A DNA stretch of 64,000 nucleotides from Castanea sativa (taxonomy: Eukaryota; Streptophyta; Magnoliopsida; Fagales; Fagaceae). Positions 34,384 to 47,600 of the stretch are shown here, in pieces. Location: positions 46,031,501 through 46,095,500 of the forward strand of contig NC_134013.1 in assembly GCF_040712315.1 (NCBI RefSeq). The letters run 5' to 3'. Position 1 is the stretch's first letter, and each line of letters begins with the position of its first letter. Under the pieces are notes generated by a model. It saw only the letters and a program-made list of their open reading frames with translations. It was not told where the DNA came from and did not search any database. The translations under genes were made by a program, and so were the position numbers.

Positions 34384-34919
34384 GTCCATCTCAAAATATT
34401 AATATTAATATATTTTTAGTCATTTGCATGTATGGCCAATCTAATAGTCTGAAAATAGTTGGATAGTGATTAGTGTTCTCATGCTTAATGCTTGCATGCT
34501 TTAAATATGTTTTTTGCTTCACAATTCTATCTTCAACCAATAAAGTTATTTATCTTTGAATAAGAGATTTGGGATAAAATCGCATCTATAGCCAAGGATG
34601 GAACCAGGACTTGGAGTTAGGGAGGCCAGTTTTGCTGCTAACTCTGTGTAGCAGCTCCGACCTTCGACTCTACTCCTTAACTGTTAAGGTTTTTATTTTT
34701 TTGGCTCGTGCTTTTGTTGTTGGGTAAGGACAAAATTATTTTGTTTAAATTTTTTTAAAGGACCGAGATGTTTGTTTTGAGTAAAATAGGTTAATTGAGC
34801 TTAGTCTTTTTTTAAAAAAAGCTTTACTATTGGTAATTTTTGTTATTGGGCTAATTCTTTTGGGCTTATATATTTTGTTTTAGATTTTATATCTATAAAA
34901 TTTTTTATGGCCTTTAAGA

Positions 34920-35090
34920 GGAGGGAAATTCTAGAACTACAAACATTTTATAAATTGCTGACGTGGTGGGTAGTAATTAGTAAATAAAAAAGTGATGTAA
35001 ATGAAAAGCCTAGATGCGAACCAATAAGAATTTACTACTTCAACAGTTTGTAAAAATGTTGTAGAAAATTCTATGACTATATCATTACTT
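34920..35090. mobile_element. MITE, about 170 bp
   Basis: The left end (gaaattctagaactacaaac, then attttataaattgctgacg) is mirrored by the right end (reverse complement: agaattttctacaacatttt, then tacaaactgttgaagtag). The inverted repeats are imperfect, 40-50 bp, and the centre is non-coding. Confidence 0.5.
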
Positions 35091-36879
35091 TTAAAAGAAT
35101 CAATGATATTGTTGGCAAAATGTAATTTTATAGAACAAAATTGCTAAATCATCATAAAGATTATTCATCATGCAGTGAACATCATAGATTCAAACTCTAA
35201 CATCAACAAAGCCTTAATCCCAAATCTTTTGAGGTTGGCTATAAATTTCAACAAATTAATCAAGGTTAGTCACATGTATTTAGTATTTATAGTGAATCCA
35301 TTTATAATAGAGTGACCAAATTATTTAAGGTTAATTACATGGTATGCGGAACACTATTGAAGAAACAATGTCGTCTTAAGCAATACACTTTAATGAAACC
35401 CTAATTGAAACATCACAACGCATAGAGACCTGATTGATAGAAGGATTTTTGTTTTTTTTTTGTTTTTGTTTTCAAAACAATATAAAAACAATTTTCAAAA
35501 AATTGAACTTGAAACTAGTTTTCAAATAATAATTTTTATATTATATGCGTGTGGCTCCCACTCCTAAGAATAATTTTCAAAATACGAAAAACAAAAAATA
35601 AGTTTTTGGGAGACCATTTCTATTTTTGAGATTAAAAAAAAAAAAAAACATTTACAAAAAGTAACGTGTAGAATATGTAGATTTTTTTTTTTTTTTGAAT
35701 AATGATAAGGGAATAGAGCTCATTATGTGCTTTTTTTTTTAAATGATAAATTTCAAATTTGAAGTATGAGAATTCTTTTTGTGATAAAGATAAGCTCCTT
35801 AATTTAAGAGATAAAAGAGTTTGAACAAATATATGAGGTTCACTATTTTCAATTTATTTACAACTATATCATTAAAAACAATTTCTGTATTCTAAAAACA
35901 CACCTTAGTTGTTTTCAAAATCATGTTCTGTCTTCTTCTTTTTGAGAAAGGAACAGATTGTGTTCTATAATTGTACTATTGTATATGCATGAGATTATAA
36001 GTTAGTTATTATTATTTTTTATTTTCTATTTTTAGAAAGTTTCAACGTATAGCGTCCGCTTCTTATGATAATTTTTTATTATCAGACCAAAACACTAATT
36101 TAGCTAAGTAGCCAGTCAAAAAAAAACAGAATTCTTTCACTTTATGTGCTGGGCCGGCTATGTTCAAGTTCAACAATGGGTTGTTGAAACTTGAAACTCA
36201 CACTTACCAACAGTATGTCTAAGTTAATGCATTTCGGAGAGGAGCTGCAATAGGCAGCTTTTTCTTTCATTTTTAAGCGCAAATATTGGACTTGGAGGAC
36301 TAAGAAAAGATAGAGTTGGTAATGAATGATACAGGGATATGTGAGTGTGCTAAAAACTAAAAAGGAAAGAAACCTGGTTTAGTAGTGGCACGGTAACACA
36401 GTTATATTTTATTTTATAGAGGGTGGTTCGAGTTTGTCTTTATGTACTGTTTGGGTTGTGATACTTAATTCCTTTCAATTCTTTTGCTCCTTTTCTGGTG
36501 AGTCATAAGTCATGAGGGATAAGTAATGGCACGACACCTGACCTAAAATATATGAGTCTCTAAGGAAATAATGGGTTTACATTCAAACCAGTGCATAAGC
36601 ATTTACTTGATCTCTCTCAAGCGAGAAGGTATCTTCTGTGTCATCTCATGTGATCACATGCCAATTTAATATGTTTCGCATGAAACGGGAGCATTTAAAA
36701 ATTTTGCCTCTCAAGTATTGTTGCCAAATGGGTTGTCATTTTTTTTCCATCTCCTTCTAGCTCTTGACCCAAAACGTAAAGTCTGAAAGGACTAGATAGA
36801 GTTATAATTATAACTAGATGCAAAATCCCTAAATCTAATAAGGGATTTCTTAAATCCACAAAAAGGTTTGGAATCTACT

Positions 36880-36880
<1 letters not shown>
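35091..36880. other. AT-rich intergenic DNA, no gene recognised
   Basis: No splice-supported or conserved frame is visible on either strand. It holds several T/A homopolymer runs (35640, 35685) and isolated low-complexity stretches. Confidence 0.55.

Positions 36881-36885
<5 letters not shown>

Positions 36886-36931
<46 letters not shown>
36886..36931. repeat. (TA)n microsatellite
   Basis: About 23 uninterrupted TA units. Confidence 0.9.
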
Positions 36932-36935
<4 letters not shown>

Positions 36936-37044
36936 TGTTTTAAAAAGCTTAATTTTATCTAGAGTGAATTGTTTTACATATTGCAAGTCTTAAGCTTCCA
37001 AAATTACATTAATCACTAAAATTTTTTGTTAATGATAAAAACCA

Positions 37045-37479
37045 TTGTTATTAATACCGTTTCGGACCCCGTTTCGGTTTGTCCAGTGGAATGGAATATT
37101 TCGGTACCGGCCGATTTCGGCGTACCGTTTTAAGGTGTTTCGGGTTCCTAAAAATTAAATTATATATATTCTTGTAAAACATAAAATTGTCAATTCTAAT
37201 AAATAAATAACTAAATTTCAAATAATACAAATCATTTAGTCTTAACTCTTAAGTCTTAAACATCAATATAACATCTATTTAACATCACACAATAAGAAGA
37301 TTTACAAGACAATAACTAAACATCAAATAATACAAAACATTTAGTCTTAACTTTTATGTCTTAAACCTCAATACAACATCAAACAATAAGAAGATTTATA
37401 ACAAGTCATTACTCATTACATAAGCACATAATAATTAATAACTAATAAGCCAACAAAATTTATAACATAATATTAGCCA

Positions 37480-37519
<40 letters not shown>

Positions 37520-37713
37520 CCATAGGCCAAATCATGTACCGGCCGGAATTCACATCTCGGCCGGAATTGGCCGGAATGGACCGGAATGGCCGGAATGGAC
37601 CGGAATGGCCCGAAATCTGGCCCGAGGTGGAACGTTGGGTATTCCGGTACCGGTTTGCATACCGGAACGAAAAATTCCGGCCGTTCCGGCCGGAACGGAA
37701 CGGAATCAATAAC
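37045..37713. mobile_element. Non-autonomous element with GC-rich CCGGAATGG ends
   Basis: The left end (TTGTTATTAATACCGTTTCGG) and the reverse complement of the right end (GTTATTGATTCCGTTCCG) match. The outside bases AATGATAAAAACCA occur on both sides (37031-37044 and 37714-37727), a 14-base direct repeat. Both arms are rich in CCGG words (ggtaccggccgatttcgg on the left; repeated ccggaatgg(a/c) at 37558-37610 and ggccgttccggccggaac on the right). The AT-rich centre ends in a T-run of over 30 bases (37486-37519). It encodes no transposase; frames in the CCGG arms are low-complexity. Confidence 0.6.
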
Positions 37714-37919
37714 AATGATAAAAACCAAATACCTTTGCATTAGACCCCTCTACTTGAACGAAACTCGATCTTCAGTTTGTCTAGAAAATGAAAAGATACT
37801 TCGCATATTTCAATAATTTAAAATAGTTAAACGTCTCATTATAGACAATACATGAAGTAGTAATGATGCGAAGAGATTATGACTTCGGCTTTATTGTGCA
37901 ATCCATATAACATTGTAGA

Positions 37920-38673
37920 GTCATAAACATCAATACCATCCACAGAAAACAGAATTCAATCTACGACAATAGCAAGACGCTTTACCAAATTAACTTGGAC
38001 CTGTTAGAGCATACCATGAATATAATTTGCCCAAATCTAACTGTAACATCGCTCTCTGCATGACTTTGGATTCAGAATGGGCCTTGCAGTATCTTCAGTA
38101 ATAAATCCTGTGAACTGCAAAAATTGCAGACAAATGCATCGCAGTGGTCCACCAAAGAGATCAGAGATCACTTTTTTCTTAAGTTTGCCAGTCTCCTCAT
38201 TGCCACAAGCATAAATAGATTTTTGATTCACATCCCACAAAAATATAAGAATCTAATAATGCATGCAGATACATGGTTCTTACATTATCTATGTTCTAGT
38301 TGATCCCAAGAACTCCCTGAACACTACTTTTAACATATTTATGATCTTCTAGCTCAATGCAATGGCAAATCATAGCGAGTGAAACATTTTCATTTGTAAC
38401 ATAATTCTACCAAGAACAATCTACTTCATTTTTTTTTTCCCCAAAAAAAGGAACACAGTGTAATTCAATTTCCTTAATTACAAAAAGAAGTCATAAGTTC
38501 CCTGCCAAATTAAAGCCTCGCATTTTCACATGAATCAGCAAATTTCATGGTCTCAAACAAAAGAACTTCCTTAAGTCATGAACTTTTCATTTTCTACCCA
38601 CACACAAGAAGCATAAACTGTATCAAACCATTTGACTAGGAGCATATCCAACAATGACAAAGGACTTGCAATT
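37920..38673 (-). other. Downstream flank/possible 3'UTR of the methyltransferase gene
   Basis: The sequence is moderately AT-rich and contains no recognisable domain. A 67-codon open frame at 38037-38240 has no protein resemblance known to me and may lie in the 3'UTR or be chance. The 3' end of the transcript cannot be fixed. Confidence 0.35.
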
Positions 38674-41600
38674 TCAGCTCCGGACAAATGCCACAGTGGC
38701 AACACGTGATCCCACAGATCCACCGAACATGAATGTTGGATATGAACGAATGTGACTCAGGTACCGAAAGGGAGGATCTCTGCCAGCTTCTTCATCCTTC
38801 TCATGTTCCTGGGACATACCAACTCTTCTTTCATTGAAACTTTCCACTTCTTGCACCAATTCATCTTTTGTACTATTACACGATGTGATCACCTAAGAAA
38901 TTACCATAATTATCAATAAAAAGACAGAGAACGTCCAGTGGAGTAAGAAAATATTGAAAACATAAAGCCACAAACTGATACAATACTACAATTAAGTAAT
39001 AGAAGCTTCAAGGGCACAATTCCAGTAACAAATATTAGCTATAGTGAAGAACTGTAGAGGCTTACTAATATTCCGCCAGATGCCACCAATCTTGAAACTG
39101 AATCCCAGTACATCATCCTGGAAATCAGAAAACATCAAGTCCATAATTTCTCAGTCCCACTGGTAGGTGATCAAACGGTTCACTAAAAAGAACTAGAACA
39201 CCTAAAAGGATGGTAACTTTGTTAATCTTGTTAATTATAAATAGACATTGTAAATAATTCAAATACAAACACTAGAATTCATAACGTAGTAATCACCTTT
39301 ATGATTCAGTGCTATCTTTCTAACTTAGTCTTCTTAAATTTTTTTTTTTGGTGTGTGTGAGGGTGGGGGGTTGTTGTTTGATGTGAACATATACAAATTT
39401 ACTTTTGAACGGCTAAAATTGTAGCACAGCAGGAAGCATGAGTCTATACATTACCTTTTGACAGGGCCATCAGGATGCAACCCAATGGCGTCTAAAGTCC
39501 CTTTGTCCGTGACGAGTTGAAACTGTCTTTCTAACTTTGTCTCAAGAATATCATCAACCTTACATATAGAGTGACACTGTTAAACCTGTCTTAAATAATG
39601 ACAAAAGAATTAAGTGTAAAAGCATCAAGGACAAAGAGTTTAATTTGTTATATACACTTGTATAAACAAAATGAAAGCCTTTCGGGTTTGCAATAATAAA
39701 CTGATGTATGTGGATATATAACATTTGAACTGTGATAAAAAAAAAATCTTATAAACACAGGACATGAAAAAGATCCAGTTTGAAATACATCTGCCATTAG
39801 TGTCTTAGGGTTCTAGAAAATAATATCACTTAAATTGTGCTATCAATCAAAGCTTAAATAGAATTGAACCAGTATCCTAACTAGAGCATTTAGATTTTGT
39901 TGATGCCAAAGCATGCCAAGAAAGTAAATGTTCATTGTATTAGTATTTCATAAAATTGCAAATGAAAGGATTCCATATGTTGAATTTGTAAAATAGCATT
40001 CCTTTTTTCTTTTTCTTTTTCTTTTTCTTTTTCTTCTTTTTTTTTTTCAGTATAGAGAATTTTATTCAACAAAAAGCAATCGCAGCATACCATAATCTCA
40101 GGGATCATAACTTATGTATACTTTTTTTTGATAGGTAGGATTAACTTATGTAGACAGTCTACAATGACAACAAAATTCTTATTGTAGCAACAAAAAGGAA
40201 AATATAAGCTTCAAAGCGCCAAATAACTTCCAATTCATTATTCTGTTTTATCATTGTCTACAATCCACAAGTTTAGCAAGAAGAACCACCATTCTACCTA
40301 CTTTGTACATTTCCAGGTTGAAGAGAATCATAACATATAAAAGATTTTAGTGAAAAGAAATTATTAATCTTTTGTGCCCACAGCTGGGGCTTAGCAGGAG
40401 GATTATAAATTCAAAATATTGGGTACAAAACATACCATTGCATTAACAACTAACAATTAGAATTAGTGAAAATTCCATGCAGGATTGTAAATGATCAGAA
40501 CTTCAAAATATTTCAAAGTTCAGTCCTACCAAAAAATTAATATTGGCAAATCCATCACGATCAGCAAGGCTTCGAGCAAGCTGAACTGCCCCTTCACTAT
40601 AATCAGTTCCAGTTAAATGAGAGAACCTGAACCCAAAATACACCATGAGTACGTTCATTTTAGTGTAGTAAGCTAATATTGAAATTCTAAATAAAAATTT
40701 ACACAATAAATCTTTTTTTTTTGGATAGATAACGTCAAGATATTATTACTAAAAGTGCCAAAGTGAGTACATTGGGGATGTACTCGGTTTGGCACATGCC
40801 TTGGAAGCAAAGCCCGCAGATGGCATTGTTACAGAGATATCCTTATTGAGGTTAAATCTATCAATTAAAAAGTTACATTTAACATACACCAAAATCTATT
40901 AACTTGAGCTTATCACTTCTATCTAAATTTTCCACCTTTTCAAGTATTTATTCTTCTACTCATGTAAATCACAAAAATTATTTTTTTGGATAAGTAATAG
41001 AATTCATTAAAACTCAAAAAGTGTATACAGTACTAAGGAAAAACAGCAAAGAAAAAGGATACAAGCCGGAAGATTATTGGCAACTACGTAAAGGAACTCC
41101 ATCAAAGAATATGTCGAGAGGGTATATGACTTTGAACCTATTATAAAGGGTCTTCAGGAAAAGGAACTTAAGAATATGCAAAGTTAACTCCTTTCCCTCA
41201 AACATGTTCAATCCAGGCCTTTCTCATTAGGATATTGGAATACAAAATATCAAACATTGAATTTACCAATTCCAATTCCCAATCATTGAAAGCTCTAGCA
41301 AAATTGACATTCTAAAAGCGTGTGCTCTTTTCATTTTGAGGCTCCAAACAAGAGTTAATATAGGCATCTTCATCATCTGCAAATGAGTACAAACCAGGGA
41401 GCATTCAAAGATTGGTTCCCACTCCACTTATCATGCCAAAATCTTACACTGTTACCATCCCCTACTTGAAGGTGGACATGATCTACAAAATCTATCCCAA
41501 CTCAATACTCCAGGGAAATTACACTTTACCACCCTAAACTATACCCTAGATTACACTTTGCACCCTAAATTATTCAATTGCACGTTTTGCACCCTAAACT

Positions 41601-44600
41601 ATAACCTTTGTTACACTTTGCACCCCAAAGTTAGTTTTACTGTTAAGTTAAATGGAAATTTATAACACGACTTGCATGTGATTTTTACTTAGGTGGCACA
41701 TAGTTTAAAGACAAAAACACCCTTTTTCCAATCAATTAAAAACAAAAGCTCTCTCTCACGTGCTAGCATCTTCTCCTCCCCAAATCAAATTCTGTCTAAC
41801 CCTAAATCCCCAATAGTTCTCACACGTGCCCAGCAGCAGCTCTTCCCCTCTCTCTCTCTGCCAACAGCTCTTCTCTTCTTTTGAAATTATTCAATTGCTC
41901 CTCTAAAACATGATGGTCATCATCTTGACGTATTTTTGTTTGTTTTGAATACAGATAATTATAATAAAATCTGAGAGATAATTAATGCAAACACATACAA
42001 CCAACATCTGGAAAAAAAAAAAAAAAAAAAAAAAGTCCGGGCCTACCATATGAGATATATGTACGGCTTTCTTTAGAGATGGGTCAAAGCATACGTATAA
42101 CACAGTAAAAATCTATAATAATCAATATTAAAATAAAAATTTGAATGGATTCAATATTGACATACTTTTTTAAAAGCTCATATTAGTCTTGTCTACCTTA
42201 TATTATTCCCCAAACTATATCTGGACTTCATGTTTTAAATAGTTTTCTCTTTTTCCATTTTTTTGCAGCTTAGTATTATTTTACTTAGTGGAGCAACTGA
42301 ACAATGAGAGAAAGGAGAGGAGTTGATGCATGAGAGCTGTTGGGAATTTAGATAGATATTGATTTGGGGAGGAGGAGATGCTACGCACATGAGAGAGATT
42401 TTGTTTTTAATTGATTGGAAAGAGGGTGTTTTTGTCTTTAAACTATGTGTCACTTAAGCAAAAATCATGTGCAAGTCATGTGTTACAAATTTCCATCTAA
42501 CTTAACAATAAAACTAACTTTGGGGTGCAAAGTGTAACAAAGGTCATAGTTTAGGGTGCAAAACGTGCAATCGAATAGTTTAGGGTGCAAAGTGTAATCT
42601 AGGGTATAGTTTAGGGTGGGAAAGTGTAATTTCTCCCAATACTCCTCCATAAACTACAACCATAAGTACTACACAACCACTATGTTGACCAACAACCCCA
42701 TTCCTCCCCATACTTCAAGGCAGTAACTCATCTCCACAAATGAGTGTCTTCCTCTGCAGACCTCCATAACCATTTGCCTAAGATAGATGGTTGAAAGTGC
42801 TCAACTGGCTAACCTTAGATCACGTTGTATTGGAGAACACAAGTATTCCAATCTACTGGATGGAATTTGAAATCATCACCAAACCATTCCCACAAAAAAT
42901 CTTGCTACAATCTTTCTAATTTATTAGCTGCATCTAAAGGTATGGAGAATAGAGAGAAATAATAAGTAAGAAGAGTAGCAATATACCTTTTAGAACAGTT
43001 TCATGGACTGGGTTGCAGTATTAGGCTTTCATTCTTTTCTTTTTCCAGTCCATGGTCTCATGAACTTTTGTACATTATACTCTTGATTTGTACTTTGTTC
43101 CTGATGTTTATTTCTTGTATTCTCAGGTGACACCCTTCTTCTTTTTCTAATATATTTCTTATTACTTATATAAAGAAAACAATATACTTCTTAGAATAAT
43201 CAGCCTACTTCCCTTGGACATAAAGTTTCTAACCCTTAACCTGTGGTTCATCTTCTCAAGAATGAGGTTCCAAATAGTTCCATCCTTGAAATATGAACCC
43301 AAAGGCATATCAAAATAAGTCATTGTTAAGCTCTGAATATTTCAACACAAATCTTAACCCAGGTCTTTTTTTATAAGTAACTTCAGCCATAGTTCTGTTT
43401 TTTTTTTTTTAGGTAAAAAAAAAAAAATTAAAAGAAAAAGAAAAAGAAAAAAGAATATCTTCCTTTTTTGAAAGCACAGAGAAACATATGTGATATACAG
43501 GAAATGTTCAACATTTGCTTTGCAGAAAATAATAAGATTGTCAAATGTCAACAAACAGAAGATAAGAAATTAAGAAGATATTGCTAGTCATTGCTGACTT
43601 GAAAGCCTGAGACATAAGCTCCCCCCACATCCCTCACCATCATTCTACTCAAAATCTCCATAAAAAGGATAAAAATCAATTGGGAAATGGGATCATCTAG
43701 CTTCAACCCTCTTGAACTATGGAAAAGGAAAATGCATTGTGGATATGCATGTCTAAATCCAATACTTTTAATTTCTTCAAAAACTCATTCTGCGAAATAA
43801 ATAGATCAAACATTTGCAATTCACACGGCTGTAAAATTTCTCAATATCCAACATACAAATCACTGTCATACTTGGCTTTTCAAATTACTATCCAAGCACT
43901 CATTAGTTACTAAGTACTGAATTTAAGATTTGCCTCCCTAAGAATAACAATTCAAGCCTCAAAAATTAATGTGCCAGACACTTCCAACCAGACTAATAGG
44001 CATGAATTTTTTATTTTTTTATTTTATATTTTTATCATCATTATTCTTTAGGAATTAATGCAATAAAAGGAGGCCCTGAAATCACTTATATTCTTATCTT
44101 TCTTTTTGTTAAGACTAAGATTTTATTATCATGAAAAGAAATGGAGACACCCTAGTATGAGTACTAGCAAAGCATTGAGATTAATGAAAAGTACAACAAT
44201 CAAGAAAATCTAACAAATTAGAGAAGGAATAACCACTCATTGTAGCCATCCATACTTCACCACCATCATAGATCACTCCATGCCTTCAAATGTCCGATAA
44301 TTCATTTCCTTCCAAATGATCCACGTGACACACAGAGGGATACTTTCCAAATGTCTCCATTACAGTATCTAGCCAACCACCCCTTCCAACAAGCCAACAG
44401 ATCAACCTCTCTTAGGCTTAACCCAAAGCACCCCAAATAAACAAAGAGCTAAAGCCCAAAGCTCTCTAGTCATAGAGCAATGTAGCAGCAGGTGATCAAC
44501 GGACTCCCCATCTTGTTTACACATGCAACACCAACCCACTATGATAATACCTCATGTTCAAAAATTTTCAATTGTAAGGATCTTCCCTAAAGCAACAGAC

Positions 44601-44605
44601 CACAA

Positions 44606-44642
<37 letters not shown>

Positions 44643-47600
44643 CTACTTTGAGAGGGGCTTTTACCTTTCAAATACTCTTCCAAGGAAAAATAATTGCACC
44701 CCCAACATGCAACACTTTGTAGAAGGCTTTGACTTCAAAGAGCTTACTTTTTGTTCGCATCTAGCAGATAGTGCCTTCTTCATTCCTTCTAATCTTATAG
44801 GAAGAAATTAGGGCTAAAAATCTTCCATCAATCCTTGCTCCCAATCATGAAGGGCTCTATAAAAAATGACATCCCACTGAATCTGATTTGCACTCCAGCG
44901 TATTAAATCTGCTACTGCAACATCTTTCCTCTGAGCAAGAATATATAAACTAGGAAACAGCTCCTTAAGAATCTTTTCCCCATACCATCTATAGTCCCAA
45001 TCAAATGCCTAATCGAAGGTAGGTAGCAGGAGTTTTGTTTTGGCTCCCAAGTGAGAATGATAAATATGCAATGCACCATCCTTGCTGCTACATACGTTGA
45101 CCGCATGCTCTCATCTTTTGAAAGAAAGATGTACAGTGGCCGTCTTCTAGTCAATCTTCGGAGCTGAGCTAGGCGCTGGCTACAGGATGACCGACCGATA
45201 CTTTCTTCTTTTTTTGATATGCCACTCTGCTGACCATATCCAACCTCATACTTAATAAAACCAGAAATCTGATTCCAGTCCCTTCGAATATGCATCACAA
45301 GGCAAACTCCATGAGAACCAGCAGCAGACTTATTCCAGCCAATCTACTCAATACCATACTTTGTAGCTACAACTCATCTCCAAAGTGAATCCTTTCTCCG
45401 TTATCATTTTTCTTAGGAATTAAAGCAATAAAGGAGGTGTTTAGACATTTTTCAAACTTCCTATGCTCATGGAACTCCTTAAATAAAGCCATAATGTCTC
45501 TCTCCACCACATTCTGAGAACACCATCATGAATCCATATGATCCTGGGGCTCTTTCCCTATCAACTCCTCATCTAAATAAACCCTATTAGCCACTTCAAT
45601 TGAATACAAATGGAGCCCATCCACCCCTGGCCTCCACTGAACTAGTTCACTATAGAAATTCTAATAGAATTGCACATTTTTATTTTCTTTCACCTTCCTC
45701 TTCATACAACACCCTAAATGATTCACTCTTCTATGAGAATTTGCCAAACTATGCCAAAAATCTGGTATGTTTCCTTCTTCCTTTAGACAAACAACCCCTA
45801 ATTTTTGTCGCCATGCAATCTCTTTTTAAAGCAGCAAGTCTGTCCACCTCATATTCCATCTCATCCCTATGGTCTTTTTCCTCAACAAACAGACCAACGC
45901 TTCCCTCCTTTCATCCAAGCCCAGTATTTCATTTAACAATCTTTTTTTATTTACTCTTAATGTGGTGTCTTTAAAGGGAAAGAAACGCCTTTGAGGTGAT
46001 AAAGCTAGACCTGATCAAGCTGAAGTTCTGATTTTTGAAGACCCTATATGAGCGTACTTCGACTTCTAATATTTGTTCTACTGTGGATTGCCTAGAGTTC
46101 CTAGATACATTTAGCATTCACTAATTTTTATTGTATTCTTACTTCTTTTTTGTTTGGGCATTTCCTTGTATATTTCCCGTGTACTAGGAGTTTGCCCCTT
46201 CTTGTGCTTTTTAATTGAATTTTTATAATATCATTTTTTTAATTACTCCAACACCTCCAAATTCATATTTGTTCCAAGTTTTAAGATCTTCTATAAAAAG
46301 GCTTTAATTTACCAGCCAATATACGATTAGATGTGTCATAAAAATTGTAACCATTCCAACAACTCTGCACCTTCTCCACAAAACCTTCCATCTTCAACCA
46401 CACAGTTTCAAGTTTAAAAACCCTTTATCTGTCAATAATCCATCAAACCTCTAGCACAATTGGGCTATGATCAGACACAGGCCTTGCTAAATCATGTTTG
46501 GTAGTGCTCCTCCTGATTTGGTGACGCTAATATACAATGAACACAGGACAGAGGGCAGTTCACCATTATTTGACTATGTATATGCCCCGCTAGCAAGGAG
46601 ACATGAAAGCATTTGATTTTGGTTATTTCCTCATTTATTGAAGTATCAAGTGTCTCTAAGAATGAGTAGTAAGACAAAAAAATTTAAATAAAAAGGTGAA
46701 TTATATCTTTAGGGATCAAGGGTGATTGTATAAGACAGTCATATGATGGGAGCCCAAGCCCCTTTTCAAAAAATTTTATGAAAATTGAATTAAATAAAAG
46801 AAAATTAATTCACGTGGGTTTGGGTTAATTGCACTTTCCAACTTAAAACTACAAGAACATTTACAATGTTCCCTCTCAAATTCAAAATAATTTGTATTGC
46901 TCTACCTAGCATTTAAATTAACCTTAAAAATGACATTGTGGCCATGTCCATGACAAGTCACTGAATTTGCAATAAAAAACCCTCTCCCTCCCTCCCTCCC
47001 TCTCTCAAGTAGAAGCAAGAAGTAACATTTTTACACAACTTTCTCCTAAACAAATCCTCTGTGACATCAAATTCCTAATCCTTAAAATATCTTGCAACCA
47101 AAGCATTCCAAGATGAAACATTTTATATAGTTATTAACAAACAACTTATGAGCATCACTTAAATTGCATTTCATTTACATATCAATCAACGAAGCCCAAG
47201 CATACAGAGAAAATCTAAACCAATTCCTAAATCTTGTCAAGGAACACCTTTTCCCCATCTGGCTACTTGAAAAGTCTCCGCCAGACTTAGCACAAAGGAG
47301 AAATAAAGTTATTACTTATTACCCTTAAGGCCTAATAGTGCACGCAAAACTAAATCCAGATGACCAAATAGTCCACAACCCGGTAACCTTCATCCCTGAT
47401 CACTACAAGAACTTTGATTAGATCCTCATCAATGCCACAAGGCACAGGCAAAAAGTGATAGGACCCCAAGATATCCACACTTACTAAGTGTTCCTAAGTG
47501 GTGACTGTAGGGCCATAAATGGATAAATATTATGGTTAAAGCTTTGTTAAGAGATGGAGTATTGGACTGTGTCTTTTGGGTAGAGTCACTAGTAAGGTTG

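Larger units (their letters stand above)
42900..46480 (-). pseudogene. L1-type LINE body, rearranged and decayed
   Basis: Reading the minus strand from 46480 downward, words of an L1 pol appear in order. [10 protein letters not shown] then [13 protein letters not shown] (end of endonuclease) lie near 46350-46470. An APGPDGF-like PGSYGFM and FKEF-like stretch with ALIPK (RT start) lies near 45410-45560. [19 protein letters not shown] (RT core) lies near 43600-43700, [18 protein letters not shown] (FADD region) in 43354-43554, and [16 protein letters not shown] near 43200-43330. Stops and frameshifts are frequent. A second L1 fragment (about 44098-45400) sits in the middle. It is non-functional. 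Confidence 0.7.

Noticed and set aside
34590..34660. hAT-like end (caaggatggaaccaggact)
   Set aside because: No matching opposite end or 8-bp duplication was found within reach, so it is not supported as an element.
37435..37816. Overlapping frames with FRPERPEF/RNGPEWPE repeats
   Set aside because: They are low-complexity translations of CCGGAATGG repeats and the poly(T) run, open on both strands because the repeats lack stops.
38037..38240. 67-codon minus frame as an eighth exon of the methyltransferase
   Set aside because: The exon ending FVRS at 38674 already gives the family C-terminus, and this frame does not resemble any extension of it.
45600..45974. 124-codon plus-strand frame
   Set aside because: It lies antisense to L1 remains that read in order on the minus strand, and its Ser/Leu/Phe-rich composition is an antisense shadow.
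46492..46677. 61-codon minus frame next to the L1 endonuclease remains
   Set aside because: It does not match L1 endonuclease or any known protein, and is probably unrelated inserted or decayed sequence.
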